This document shows, one piece after another, positions 47,926 to 57,256 of a DNA stretch of 64,000 bases. Location: the NCBI GenBank assembly GCA_963753845.1, contig CAVWEI010000010.1:1-64000 (forward strand). Reading direction: 5' to 3'. Source of the DNA: Thiosocius sp963753845. Lineage in GTDB: Bacteria; Pseudomonadota; Gammaproteobacteria; Chromatiales; Chromatiaceae. Position 1 is the first letter of the stretch. Every line of letters starts with the position of its first letter. Both the position numbers and the translations under genes were made by a program. Below the pieces are notes generated by a model, which saw nothing but the letters and a program-made list of their open reading frames with translations, had not been told where the DNA came from and did no database searches.

Positions 47926-47952
47926 GGTTCTGTCGCAAAACGCGGCGACTGG
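47926..47952 (+). mobile_element. Solo IS6-family end
   Basis: GGTTCTGTCGCAAAA followed by CGCGGCGACTGG matches the left end and inner sequence of the intact IS6 element at 19668 almost base for base. The rest is missing; the MITE begins three bases later. Confidence 0.65.
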
Positions 47953-47954
47953 CC

Positions 47955-48068
47955 CTGTGCATGGCGAATCGTTATTCAAGCTGCCACGGGCAACTGGTAT
48001 AGCTATCAGGGGCAAGACTATCCAAATCATCGTTTTCGGGGCGAATGTTACGAATTCGCCATAGACAG
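47955..48068 (-). mobile_element. 114-bp MITE derived from the repeated IS
   Basis: It contains only the two ends of the IS: CTGTGCATGGCGAATCG... on the left and ...CGAATTCGCCATAGACAG on the right, joined at about 47998-48010. The inverted repeat is almost perfect over 14-16 bases. No coding capacity. It could be moved by a transposase of a complete copy elsewhere. Confidence 0.75.
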
Positions 48069-48185
48069 GGATCAACGCCTGCGAAACCTGACTCAAATAC
48101 ACAAGATTCGGCCCCTCAGGAAATCCAGGGTATTGTTGCGTAACCTCCAGCCCCCTCCAATAGATACTGCTAGATACTGCCGCCG

Positions 48186-51100
48186 ATGACCCCCAACCAG
48201 CTCGAGCTGCTCAATAGCCGTCGTTTCCTGCCGCTGTTCATAACCCAGGCCCTGGGAGCGTTCAACGACAATGTCTTCAAGAACGCCATCGTCTTTCTGG
48301 TCACCTTCTCGATGGCACAACAGGCGGGCATCAACGCCCCGCTGATGGTGGCTGCGGCGGCGGGGGTCTTCATCTTCCCGTTCTTCCTTTTCTCCGCCAA
48401 CGCCGGGCAGATCGCGGACAAGTACGATAAGGCGTGGTTGATCCGCATCCTCAAGCTCGCGGAGATTGCCATCATGGCGGTCGCGGGCCTGGGCTTCGTG
48501 CTGGGTAACGTCTGGTTTCTGCTGGCGGTGCTGTTTCTGATGGGGACCCAGTCCACCTACTTCGGCCCGATCAAGTACGGCATCCTGCCGGAGCAGTTGG
48601 GAAGCGACGAGCTGATCGCCGGTAACGCCTGGGTGCAGACGGGGACCTTCATCGCGATCCTGTTGGGCACGGTGGCCGGCAAGCTGATCCTGGACGATTG
48701 GGGCATTTACCTGATCTCGGCGGCGATCCTCGCCGTCGCGGTGGCCGGTTTGCTGGCGGCGCGCTTCATCCCGTCCACCGGCCCGGCGGCGCCGGACTTG
48801 CAGGTCGACTACAACCCATTCACATCGACCTGGGAGATGCTGCGCTATGCCGCGCAGCGCCGCGATATCTTCCTGACCATCCTGGCGATCTCCTGGTTCT
48901 GGCTGGTCGGTGCGGCGTTCCTGGCCGAGATCGCGCCCTTCGCCAAGGATGTGCTGGGCGGCGACGAGAACCTGGCGACCCTGTTTCTGGTGACCTTCTC
49001 CATTGGTGTGGCGCTCGGCTCGCTGCTCTGCAACAGCATGCTCAAGGGACAGGTCCACGCGACCTTCGTGCCCCTGGGTGCCCTGGGCATGACGGTGTTC
49101 ATCGTCGACCTGTATTTCGCCAGTCGCAACGGGTTGCCGGGTGGGGCGGCCAGCCTGTCGCTCTTTTTGGACCAGTTTGCCGGTTGGCGCATCCTGGTCG
49201 ACATCGCCCTTATCGCCGCCGCCGGTGGTGTTTATATCGTGCCGCTGAACGCACTGCTCCAGCAACGCAGCGACGACGCGCACCGCTCCCGCAATATCGC
49301 CGCCAACAACATCATCAACTCGCTGTTCATGGTGATCGCCGCCATCGGCACCGCCCTGCTGCTGGCCCTGGACCTGAGCATCCCTCAGGTTTTCCTGGCC
49401 ATCGGCTTGGCCAATCTCGCGGTGGCGATCTACATTACCCGCCTGCTGCCCGGCGCATTGGCCAAGGGCTTCGTCGCCTGGCTGCTGCAGATGCTCTATC
49501 GCGTCGAAGTCACAGGTCTGGAAAATCTGGAAAAGGCGGGCAATCGCGCGGTGGTGATCGCCAACCATCAATCTTTTCTCGATGCCGCTTTGATCGCCGC
49601 GTTCTCGCCCCGCGACATGACCTTCGCGATCGACACCTATATCGCCAAGAACCGTTTTATCGGTTTTTTCCTGTCGCTGGCGCGGACCGTTCCCGTCGAC
49701 CCAACCAGCCCGCTGTCCACCCGCACCCTGATCAATGTAGTCAAGGGCGGCGAGACCCTGGTGATCTTTCCCGAAGGCCGCATCACCGTGACGGGCGCGC
49801 TGATGAAGATCTTCGAGGGCCCGGGCATGGTCGCCGACAAGGCCGATGCGCCGCTGGTCCCGGTACGACTGGACGGCGCCCAATACAGCCCCTTCTCCCG
49901 GCTCTCCGGCAAGGTCAAGATCCGCTGGTTCCCGAAGATGAGGGTCACCTTCATGCCGCCGCAGCGGCTCAGCATCCCCTCGGAACTGCGCAGCCGCAAG
50001 CGGCGCGCCTTCGCCGGCCGACAGCTGTCCAAGGTGATGACCGAGATGATGTTCGAGAGCAGCGATTTCCGTCGCACCCTGTTCGACTCGCTGCTGGACG
50101 CCAAGGAGATAACCGGCGGCGCACACAAGGTCCTGGAGGACGTGGAGCGCAGGCCTGTCGGTTTTCGCAAGCTGATCACCGGCTCGTTCGGCCTCGGCAA
50201 GGCGATGGCCGCGGAGACCGCGCCGGGGGAGCGCGTCGGCGTGTTGCTGCCCAACGTGATCGCCACCGCGATGACCTTTTTCGGGCTGCATGCCTACGGC
50301 CGCGTGCCGACCATGCTCAATTTCTCCACCGGCGTTCGCAATCTCGTCAGCGGTTGCGGGTCGGCTACGGTCAAGACCGTCTACAGCTCGCGCCAGTTCA
50401 TCGAGCAGGCCAAGTTCCAGGACATGGTCGCGGCCATCGAAGCGGCGGGGGTCAGGGTCCGCTATTTGGAAGATCTGGCCGCAGAGATGGGGATCGGGAC
50501 CAAGCTATGGGCTCTGTTGGCTGCCGCGATGCCGCGCCTGGGCTACCGCCTGGTGTGCAGGGAACGGGACCCGAACGGCGCCGCGGTGGTCTTGTTCACC
50601 TCCGGTACCGAGGGCAACCCGAAGGGGGTGGTGCTGAGCCATACCAATCTGCAGGCCAACCGCTACCAGGTGGCCTCGATGATCGACTTCGGGCCGCAAG
50701 ACATCGTGTTCAACGTGCTGCCGCTGTTCCACTCCTTCGGCCTGACCTGCGGCACCCTGCTGCCTTTGCTGTCCGGCATCAAGGTGTTTCTCTACCCGTC
50801 GCCGCTGCACTACCGCATTATCCCGGAGTTGGTCTACGATACCAACGCGACCCTGATGTTCGGCACCGACACCTTCCTGGCCGGGTACGCCCGCTTTGCA
50901 AACCCGTACGATTTCTACAGCATACGCTACGTCTTCACCGGAGCCGAAAAGCTCAAGGACGAGACCCGCACGACCTACAGCGAGCGCTTCGGGGTGCGGG
51001 TGTTCGAGGGCTACGGCGCTACCGAGACCGCCCCGGTGCTGGCCATGAACAGCCCGATGCACAGCCAACGCGGCTCGGTCGGCAAGCTGGTTCCAGGCCT

Positions 51101-51608
51101 GCAGCACCGCCTGGAGCCGATGGCTGGGATCACCGAAGGCGGCGATCTGGTGGTGAAAGGACCCAATGTAATGCTCGGCTACCTGCGCGCCGAAGATCCG
51201 GGTCGGATCCAGCCCCCGGAGGACGGTTGGTACGATACCGGCGACATCGTCACCCTCGACGATCAGGGTTTTGTGTTCATTCAAGGGCGAGCCAAACGAT
51301 TTGCCAAGGTCGCCGGGGAGATGGTCTCGCTGGCCATGGTCGAGGGCGAGGCCGCAAAGCTCTGGCCCGAATTTCGTCACGCCGTCGTCGCCCGTCCGGA
51401 CCCGAAAAAGGGCGAGCAACTGGTCCTGGTCACCACCAACCCCGATGCCAGCCGGAGCGACTTCGACGCCTATGCCAAGAGCAACGGCATTGCCGCCATC
51501 GCGGTCCCGGCCAGGGTGCTGGTCGTCAAGGAGGTCCCTGTGCTTGGTACCGGGAAGACCGACTTCCGCGGGGTTGCTGCGCTGGTGCTGGAGGAGGACG
51601 AACCCTAA
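48186..51608 (+). CDS. aas: Aas-like trifunctional protein: MFS lysophospholipid transporter, acyltransferase and acyl-ACP/CoA synthetase
   Basis: An 1140-aa inner-membrane protein. Residues 1-425 are an LplT-like MFS transporter with about 12 spans (GAFNDNVFKNAIVFLVTF at the start). Residues ~440-630 are a PlsC-type acyltransferase with HX4D at His461-Asp466 (NHQSFLD) and FPEGRIT. Residues ~680-1140 are an AMP-forming synthetase with VVLFTSGTEGNPKGVVLSH near 801 and GYGATETAPVL. In Escherichia coli LplT and Aas are separate; here they are fused for re-uptake and reacylation of 2-acyl-lysophospholipids. Intact, single gene, despite a MITE just upstream that may carry its promoter. Confidence 0.9.
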   Translation: MTPNQLELLNSRRFLPLFITQALGAFNDNVFKNAIVFLVTFSMAQQAGINAPLMVAAAAGVFIFPFFLFSANAGQIADKYDKAWLIRILKLAEIAIMAVAGLGFVLGNVWFLLAVLFLMGTQSTYFGPIKYGILPEQLGSDELIAGNAWVQTGTFIAILLGTVAGKLILDDWGIYLISAAILAVAVAGLLAARFIPSTGPAAPDLQVDYNPFTSTWEMLRYAAQRRDIFLTILAISWFWLVGAAFLAEIAPFAKDVLGGDENLATLFLVTFSIGVALGSLLCNSMLKGQVHATFVPLGALGMTVFIVDLYFASRNGLPGGAASLSLFLDQFAGWRILVDIALIAAAGGVYIVPLNALLQQRSDDAHRSRNIAANNIINSLFMVIAAIGTALLLALDLSIPQVFLAIGLANLAVAIYITRLLPGALAKGFVAWLLQMLYRVEVTGLENLEKAGNRAVVIANHQSFLDAALIAAFSPRDMTFAIDTYIAKNRFIGFFLSLARTVPVDPTSPLSTRTLINVVKGGETLVIFPEGRITVTGALMKIFEGPGMVADKADAPLVPVRLDGAQYSPFSRLSGKVKIRWFPKMRVTFMPPQRLSIPSELRSRKRRAFAGRQLSKVMTEMMFESSDFRRTLFDSLLDAKEITGGAHKVLEDVERRPVGFRKLITGSFGLGKAMAAETAPGERVGVLLPNVIATAMTFFGLHAYGRVPTMLNFSTGVRNLVSGCGSATVKTVYSSRQFIEQAKFQDMVAAIEAAGVRVRYLEDLAAEMGIGTKLWALLAAAMPRLGYRLVCRERDPNGAAVVLFTSGTEGNPKGVVLSHTNLQANRYQVASMIDFGPQDIVFNVLPLFHSFGLTCGTLLPLLSGIKVFLYPSPLHYRIIPELVYDTNATLMFGTDTFLAGYARFANPYDFYSIRYVFTGAEKLKDETRTTYSERFGVRVFEGYGATETAPVLAMNSPMHSQRGSVGKLVPGLQHRLEPMAGITEGGDLVVKGPNVMLGYLRAEDPGRIQPPEDGWYDTGDIVTLDDQGFVFIQGRAKRFAKVAGEMVSLAMVEGEAAKLWPEFRHAVVARPDPKKGEQLVLVTTNPDASRSDFDAYAKSNGIAAIAVPARVLVVKEVPVLGTGKTDFRGVAALVLEEDEP

Positions 51609-51620
51609 GTCGCTCTTTCC

Positions 51621-52448
51621 CTGTGTATGGCGAATTGTTATTCAAGCGGCTACGGGTAACTGGTATAGCCCGTGGCAATGAGATTTCCACTGGAATTGGT
51701 TGAGGCCGGCACAGCGGTTGGCGGTTTCGCCAGTGATTTCTGATGGTGTATCGCCGTCGAGCGAAGTGTGCACGCGATGCGCGTTGTAATACTGGCGAAA
51801 TCTTTCCAGTTTGCGCTCGAGATCAGTGGCATTCCAGAAGAACATAGGGTCAAGGAGTTCGCGGCGAAGGGTTCCGATCAGTCGCTCGATGAAAGGGTGC
51901 GATAAGGGCACGTAAGGAAAGGTTTTGATCTCCTGAACCTTCAGGATGCGCAGATTCGCCTGCCAGCGGTGGTACCGGAATAACGGGTCGTTGTCAGAAC
52001 TCAGATAATGCGGGGCACCCTGGGTAGAAATCGCTGTGTTGAACATATGGCACAGGGCAATGCCATCGACATCACCGGCGTGCACACCGAAACCTACGAT
52101 GCGCCGAGTGAACTGATCCATAACCACGAGCACCCAGTGGCTCTTTAATACGGTGGACTCGCAGCGGAAAAGGTCAATGCTCCAAAGGCTGTCTTTCGAA
52201 TACCGAGAGATTGGGCGCTCTTCGCCGGGGGCGATTGATGATCAGGAGCTGCTGTTTCATGAGCAGGCTGTCGGCGACGACTGCCTTTGCGCCACCCGGC
52301 CCGAGGAGTTTGGCGATCGTTATCAGAAGATGGAGGAGGAGTGCCAGCAGATCCTTCATGGCAGTGCAGGGTGGGGAATGCTGCGATCAGGGGCAAGACT
52401 ATCCGAGTCATCATTTTTGGGCGAAAATTGCGAATTCGCCATAGACAG
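51621..52448 (-). mobile_element. Repeated IS, internally deleted copy
   Basis: Both ends are intact: CTGTGTATGGCGAATT (51621) and AATTCGCCATAGACAG (52448), 15 of 16 complementary. About 330 bases of the transposase N-terminal half are missing at a junction near 52195, where SKDSLW text jumps directly to REIGR text. Confidence 0.8.
51642..52200 (-). pseudogene. DDE integrase-core transposase, C-terminal part
   Basis: It reads VLVVMDQFTRRIVGFGVHAG, YLSSDNDPLFRYHRWQ and HPFIERLIGTLRRELLDP, then FRQYYNAHRVHTSLDGDTPS and ends LYQLPVAA at 51642. It keeps the Tyr codon that is a stop in the other two copies, so this shows the true C-terminus. The N-terminal half is deleted. Confidence 0.78.
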
Positions 52449-52619
52449 CCTGCGCGCGCGGGTAGCCTCATGGAGCGTGCATTCCGGCCTGCATTGGGAC
52501 GCCGAGGAGATAAGCGCGTTAACCGGCTACCTAAATCGGCGATTCTATCAGCTTGTACCCTAGCATCCTGACGGACTTGTCCGTTTGCAGCCATGGCTGG
52601 AAGTTCGATGCCGCGTCGA

Positions 52620-53813
52620 TCAGTTTCCGCAATGCTCACGCTGGGCGAGTAGCGCCTCCATGGCCCCCAGAAGCCCGGGGATGTCCTGACGTTTGATCCG
52701 GACATCAACGTGTACCAATCCGTCTATCACAAATAGCCTTACCCGCTCAGGCGGCAAAGCTTGGGCCAGGGCTAGGCTTTCGGAGTAGGGGATCATGGTG
52801 TCGCTGCGGCCATGAACCAGGATGACCTCAGCCTGCAGAGTCGTCAGGTCTCTGGAAGCGGGGTTCAGACCTTCGAGTTCGGTGAGGATGCTGGCCGGCA
52901 ACTGCTGAATGAGTTCCGGTACGCGGTTCGGGTCCTCGTTGGTGATCAATCGGTAAAACGCCTGGGCGTCGGGCGCAAAATTCGCCAACGAAACAGCGGA
53001 TGCTGCCTCACCGTATTCCAGACTCTCGTTTGCAAGAGTTCGCAGGCTCGCGCGGTCCCGACGGCGTTCGACCAAGTCAGCATTGGACAGGGTGAAAACC
53101 CATTTGTTATAGGGACTGGGTTGGAGGTATTGCAGGTCCTCGTCGGGTCCCGTTTTGAAATAGCCCGTCGTGAAGTAGCCAACGATGGTGTGCAGGTTGT
53201 AGTAGCCGCCGAGGGTGATGACGAAATCAACTTCATCGCGGATATCGGGCTCGAGTGCCGCAAGGAGTACCGGACCGGCGCCATAGCTGAAACCGGCGAT
53301 ACCCACCCGGCCCTGCGGTAACAGATCCTCCCGGGAATTCAGGTGTCGGAAGGCGTCGGCGACCTCGCGTACGTCGTGGGCGCGCACCCGAAAATGACGT
53401 GGCCCCGTCAGGTCAGGCACCAGTACGGCGAATTGCAGCCGAGCCAGGGTTTGGGCCAGTGCGACGATGCGGCCGTCGTCTTTCCCGCGGGGGACCACGC
53501 CGGGAACCAATACGATGCCTGCCCTCGTTTCTTGCGAAGAAAGATAGAGATCACCTTGGTAGGCGCGTCCCTCGACGTTGAAGTCAATGGTGCGGCGTTC
53601 GGGTGGAGGCGTCTGCTCCTTCAGCCGGCTTCCGCCAAATCCCGCTGCAATGTCCTCAAGGGCCAATGCGGCTTCCGAGTCACCAGGCACGCGTGGCGTG
53701 CAGGCTGCGAGGATTGCAGCGAAGATGAATGCCCACAGGCCCGCAATGCGAAGGGGCTCCTTGACTTCAATGCGAATCAACGGTGTGAGCGAAAAGATCG
53801 TGCCGATGCTCAT
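52620..53813 (-). CDS. Lipoprotein alpha/beta-hydrolase (dienelactone-hydrolase-like)
   Basis: A 397-aa protein. Start 53813 is favoured because its ATG overlaps the stop of the upstream gene (ATGA, 53810-53813), a sign of coupling. The hydrophobic stretch LWAFIFAAILAACTPR has a lipobox (ILAAC). The catalytic text is RVGIAGFSYGAGPVLLAA (nucleophile Ser), VILVHGRSDTMIPYS (Asp) and VIDGLVHVDVR (His). It is probably a membrane-tethered periplasmic hydrolase; the substrate is unknown. Confidence 0.78.
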   Translation of the reverse strand: MSIGTIFSLTPLIRIEVKEPLRIAGLWAFIFAAILAACTPRVPGDSEAALALEDIAAGFGGSRLKEQTPPPERRTIDFNVEGRAYQGDLYLSSQETRAGIVLVPGVVPRGKDDGRIVALAQTLARLQFAVLVPDLTGPRHFRVRAHDVREVADAFRHLNSREDLLPQGRVGIAGFSYGAGPVLLAALEPDIRDEVDFVITLGGYYNLHTIVGYFTTGYFKTGPDEDLQYLQPSPYNKWVFTLSNADLVERRRDRASLRTLANESLEYGEAASAVSLANFAPDAQAFYRLITNEDPNRVPELIQQLPASILTELEGLNPASRDLTTLQAEVILVHGRSDTMIPYSESLALAQALPPERVRLFVIDGLVHVDVRIKRQDIPGLLGAMEALLAQREHCGN

Positions 53814-54712
53814 TCTGCATACAGCACTTGACACTCGTCCTCGCGTCCACGGACCACGCGTTTACCGATCAAGGCACCGCGCGTTTCTGTGACGACTGTG
53901 CATTGGCCTTCTCGATGATGTTCGTCGTAGAAGTAAACGACGACCCAGTCGCGTGTGCGCCCGAGATCGTGAGCACGCGCTGTGTTGGAGAACAACAGGG
54001 TGAAATGCCAATGGGCGCGGACGGTGTGGAGGATTGGCAGCCAAGCCTCCCCGTTGGGATTGAAGCGTCTTGGCGAGATGGTGGGCAACTGGCCTACACT
54101 GGCCTTGTTTCGGTATTCCGCGTCGACATCGAGAAGCAGTTCAACACTCGGGGCTGGTGCAGGCTTGCGGCGGTATTGTCTACGCATCCTACCCAGCATG
54201 CTCTCCAGCGTGGCACGGATCGCGGTAGCACGCCTTGCGCCAACTCCCGGCACCTCCTGGAGGCGCCCGTCGTGCGCAGCGTTTTCCAGTGCCTCGAGCG
54301 TTTCTACATCAAGATGGTCGTGTATGCGCTCCGCCAGCTTCGGCCCAATACCGGGCACGGTCTGAAACAGGGTCTCCGGATCTAGCGCACCGCGCAGCCG
54401 TTCGAGTTGCACCCATCGCCCGGTGCGCAGGATTTCGTGGATGGCAGCGCTAATGCCTTTCCCTATGTTGGGTAACTGGATCAGCGCATCTACACCGGCG
54501 TTGGCTACCAAGGCATCCAGGTCTTCACCGAGACCAGCAATCGTCTCGGCGGCGCGCCGATAGGCTCCTACGCGAAATGGATTGGCCGCTTGCTGCTCGA
54601 GAACGTCCGCTGCCTCACGCAGTTTGGCTGCCACCTGCTGATTGATTGATGTTCTCAAGGCTGCATGTTCCTTGCCCAAACGAAACCGACTCAACCCGGC
54701 CAGTACGGCCAT
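53810..54712 (-). CDS. Helix-hairpin-helix DNA-binding protein (DNA polymerase X-like N-terminal module)
   Basis: A 300-aa protein; start 54712 (MAVLAGLSRFRLGKEHAALR) is preferred over an upstream frame that is antisense-like. It contains an 8-kDa PolX-type domain (VAAKLREAADVLEQQAANPF, RVGAYRRAAETIAGLGEDLD) and HhH motifs IQLPNIGKGISAAIHEIL, FQTVPGIGPKLAERIHDHLD and LQEVPGVGARRATAIRATLE. The polymerase palm is missing; instead a ~120-aa C-terminal part (WHFTLLFSNTARAHDLGRTR) of unknown function follows. Four-base overlap with the lipoprotein hydrolase gene. Confidence 0.75.
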   Translation of the reverse strand: MAVLAGLSRFRLGKEHAALRTSINQQVAAKLREAADVLEQQAANPFRVGAYRRAAETIAGLGEDLDALVANAGVDALIQLPNIGKGISAAIHEILRTGRWVQLERLRGALDPETLFQTVPGIGPKLAERIHDHLDVETLEALENAAHDGRLQEVPGVGARRATAIRATLESMLGRMRRQYRRKPAPAPSVELLLDVDAEYRNKASVGQLPTISPRRFNPNGEAWLPILHTVRAHWHFTLLFSNTARAHDLGRTRDWVVVYFYDEHHREGQCTVVTETRGALIGKRVVRGREDECQVLYAE

Positions 54713-55053
54713 CGACACAAGAAAGACATGCCTACATCCTAGCCTTGCGCTGGCGACGCGCCAACTGGGCGTGACATTGGCAAGATTATTGGTGCAGCCA
54801 GGTTCCCCTCGGTGTTGAGCAATGTGCACGTCAACAATGACTGGGGAAGCAGCTGCGAGGGCCAGGAGTCCGAGACGATGCCAATGCGTTCCAGGTTTGT
54901 CCTGCGTCAAGGCTGCCAGTGTGCCAAGGGCCTTCACGGCGTATGATTGAAGTGGAACCAGTCGGGAAGATCGGCCGGGAGGCGCTTGGCCTTGGTTACG
55001 TTTTGAGGCCGAGACGGGCGGTGTTTTGGCAGCTCGCAAGGGAGATCCAAACA

Positions 55054-55524
55054 ATGACGATAGCAGCCACAGTGAAGAGCTACATCGAGGGAAGAGGCGT
55101 TGCCTACGAGGTGATCGCCCACCCCGCAAGTGGTTCCAGCCATGAAACCGCTGAAGCAGCCCATGTTGATGAAGCCCATATAGCGAAAGGCGTGATCCTT
55201 AAGGACAGCGCGGGGGCAGTCATGGTCGTGGTCCCGGGCAATGCCTGGGTGAATATGTCTGCGATCGGAAAAGAGCTCGATCGCGAGATGGTTCTGGCCG
55301 TGGAAACAGACGCCGCTGGCTATTTTCCTGACTGTGACCCCGGCGCGATCCCGCCGCTGGGCCCTGCATACGGCATGGAAACCCTGGTGGATAAGGCCTT
55401 GACGAGTTTGGCCTATGTGTACCTCGAGTCCGGTGATCATCGCAGCCTGGTCAAGATTAATGGCGAGGCGCTTCCGAAGCTGCTCAGTGGTGTCCGTCAT
55501 GGACACTTTTGTGAAGATGATTGA
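55054..55524 (+). CDS. YbaK/EbsC-type aminoacyl-tRNA deacylase
   Basis: A 156-aa protein from ATG 55054 with AAGGGAG at 55038. The editing-domain text is EVIAHPASGSSHETAEAAHV, HIAKGVILKDSAGAVMVVVP, AIGKELDREMVLAVETDAAG and CDPGAIPPLGPAYGMETLVD. The Lys in KGVILKD and the GxxPPLG loop are the conserved positions of the trans-editing fold that clears Cys, Ala or Ser mischarged tRNAs. Full length, single gene. A long in-frame extension upstream to 54919 is rejected for lack of a ribosome-binding site. Confidence 0.85.
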   Translation: MTIAATVKSYIEGRGVAYEVIAHPASGSSHETAEAAHVDEAHIAKGVILKDSAGAVMVVVPGNAWVNMSAIGKELDREMVLAVETDAAGYFPDCDPGAIPPLGPAYGMETLVDKALTSLAYVYLESGDHRSLVKINGEALPKLLSGVRHGHFCEDD

Positions 55525-55748
55525 GCACTAAACGTGCATCGCATGACGTCGCGCAATGCCTGCTCAAGGTCGGCTGCGGTCTTCAGGTGACCAATTGTCA
55601 AACTTAGGCATTGGGCTGGCAGCTGCCTAATAGATGTTCACGAGCTTATGACCGGTATAGGATTCGACCGAACCATTTAGCATGCTGCACCTCATATACG
55701 CCCCAGGGCGGGGAGCTGAACCGTGGTAGTTCGTCGCGGTGCGTGACG

Positions 55749-55910
55749 TTAATCAGCCGCGGGTGAGTTGTTGTGGTCAGAGTGCCATTTCATGGTCAGC
55801 CGCCGGTAGACATCCTTGATCGCCTTCTGGTCTGCATCCCGTAGTATGCCCAATTCTTCGCAGTAGTCTTGGTCGTAATTGTTCCTGTCAGGGCCTCTGG
55901 GTGCGGTCAT
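55749..55910 (-). CDS. Truncated J-domain protein, 53 aa
   Basis: A short - strand frame from ATG 55910 to TAA 55749, reading MTAPRGPDRNNYDQDYCEEL, GILRDADQKAIKDVYRRLTM and KWHSDHNNSPAAD. This is helix I, helix II and the loop of a DnaJ domain (compare DYYEVLGV, AIKxAYRRLAxKYHPDRN). The key HPD is changed to HSD, so it should not stimulate DnaK, and helices III-IV are absent. Probably a dead remnant of a CbpA/DnaJ-like gene. Confidence 0.65.
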   Translation of the reverse strand: MTAPRGPDRNNYDQDYCEELGILRDADQKAIKDVYRRLTMKWHSDHNNSPAAD

Positions 55911-56002
55911 CTATTATGTAAGAGTCTGTCGATGATCGATATGCACACGCGGTACGACGTGACCTCCGAACGAGACAAACAGCAACGGCGATCGAGGTGA
56001 TG

Positions 56003-57112
56003 ATGAGGGTCGGAGTGGTAAAAGAACTCAAGGATAGGGAAGACCGCGTCGCCCTTACGCCGGATGGCGTCCGCGGCCTGGTCGAGGACGGTCACCACGT
56101 CGTGGTGGAGCAGGGTGCCGGTCTCGGTTCGGGGTTCGCCGATGACGGCTACCGGCGCGCGGGCGCTGACCTGGGTTCAGCGTCGGCGGCCTGGGATAGC
56201 GAACTGGTCGTCAAGGTCAAGGAGCCGCTCCCGGCCGAGTATGCCTTCTTGCGCGATCAGATCATATTTACCTATTTCCATCTCGCCGGAGTAAGCCCCG
56301 GGCTGACCGAAGCCCTGCTCGAGCGGAACGCCACCGCCGTTGCGTACGAAACCGTCGAAGATGGCCGGGGCAGGCTGCCGCTGCTGGCGCCGATGAGTGG
56401 CGTGGCCGGTAACATGGCGGTGACCATGGGTGCTTACTACCTGGCCAAACCCAACGGGGGCAAGGGCATGCTGCTCGGTGACGTCCTCGATCATACCTAT
56501 GGCAAGGTGGTCATCATCGGTGACGGTGTGGTGGGCCGGCATGCCGCGCGTGCGGCGTTGGGGATGGGCGCGGAGGTGCTGATCTTCGGGCGCCATCCGG
56601 AACGTGAAGCGGCCCTGCAGCGCGAGATCTCGCCGCGAATCCGCTACCTGCGCTCGGAGCCGGATACGATTGCTGCTCAGCTGAGCAATGCCGACCTTGT
56701 GGTTGGTGCCGTTCTGATCCGCGGTGCCAAGGCGCCACATCTGGTCACCGAGGCGATGGTGAAGGCCATGCAGCCCGGCTCGGTCATCGTCGACGTCAGT
56801 ATTGATCAGGGTGGCTGCATCGAGACCGCACATCCGACGACACACTCGCACCCGGTTTTCGAGTTACACGGCGTTGTCCACTATTGCGTGGCCAACATGC
56901 CGGGCGCCTATCCGCGCACCTCCACGCTGGCATTGACCAGCGCGACACTGCCTTATGTGCATCGTCTGGCGGCGAGTGGCATCGAAGCGCTGCGCACCGA
57001 CCCGGCATTCGCAAAGGGGGTCAACACCTACGGCGGTTTTATCACCTGTCGTGCCGTTGCCGAGGGCTTGGGGCTGATGTCCCGTTATCGCCGCTTTTCC
57101 GATCTCGCCTGA
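56003..57112 (+). CDS. ald: Alanine dehydrogenase
   Basis: A 369-aa enzyme, full length, interconverting L-alanine and pyruvate with NAD. Start 56003 fits the family opening MRVGVVKELKDREDRVALTP; GTG 55997 and ATG 56000 lie in frame just upstream. Conserved text: VVKVKEPLPAEY, FTYFHLAGV, LLAPMSGVAGNMAVTMGAYY, KVVIIGDGVVGRHAARAALG (Rossmann GxGxxG) and VDVSIDQGGCIETAHPTTHS. It may feed pyruvate to acetyl-CoA/acetate with the AckA-PduL gene further right. Confidence 0.92.
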   Translation: MRVGVVKELKDREDRVALTPDGVRGLVEDGHHVVVEQGAGLGSGFADDGYRRAGADLGSASAAWDSELVVKVKEPLPAEYAFLRDQIIFTYFHLAGVSPGLTEALLERNATAVAYETVEDGRGRLPLLAPMSGVAGNMAVTMGAYYLAKPNGGKGMLLGDVLDHTYGKVVIIGDGVVGRHAARAALGMGAEVLIFGRHPEREAALQREISPRIRYLRSEPDTIAAQLSNADLVVGAVLIRGAKAPHLVTEAMVKAMQPGSVIVDVSIDQGGCIETAHPTTHSHPVFELHGVVHYCVANMPGAYPRTSTLALTSATLPYVHRLAASGIEALRTDPAFAKGVNTYGGFITCRAVAEGLGLMSRYRRFSDLA

Positions 57113-57256
57113 TGGCAGACGCCATTACCCCGATGGATTGCATGTGATGGCTGCGGCCAAGTTACCGGATACCGATATGGATTGGGCCATACTCGAATTG
57201 TTGCCGGGGTTATCAATGAGTTTGCAGCGGTGCGCGCGGTCGCGAGTTGAACAGTG

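Noticed and set aside
48093..50291. 732-aa - strand frame and a 1001-aa + frame over the Aas-like gene
   Set aside because: Both are shadows: repetitive Arg, Gln and Gly-rich composition without domains, while the 48186 frame has three clear domains.
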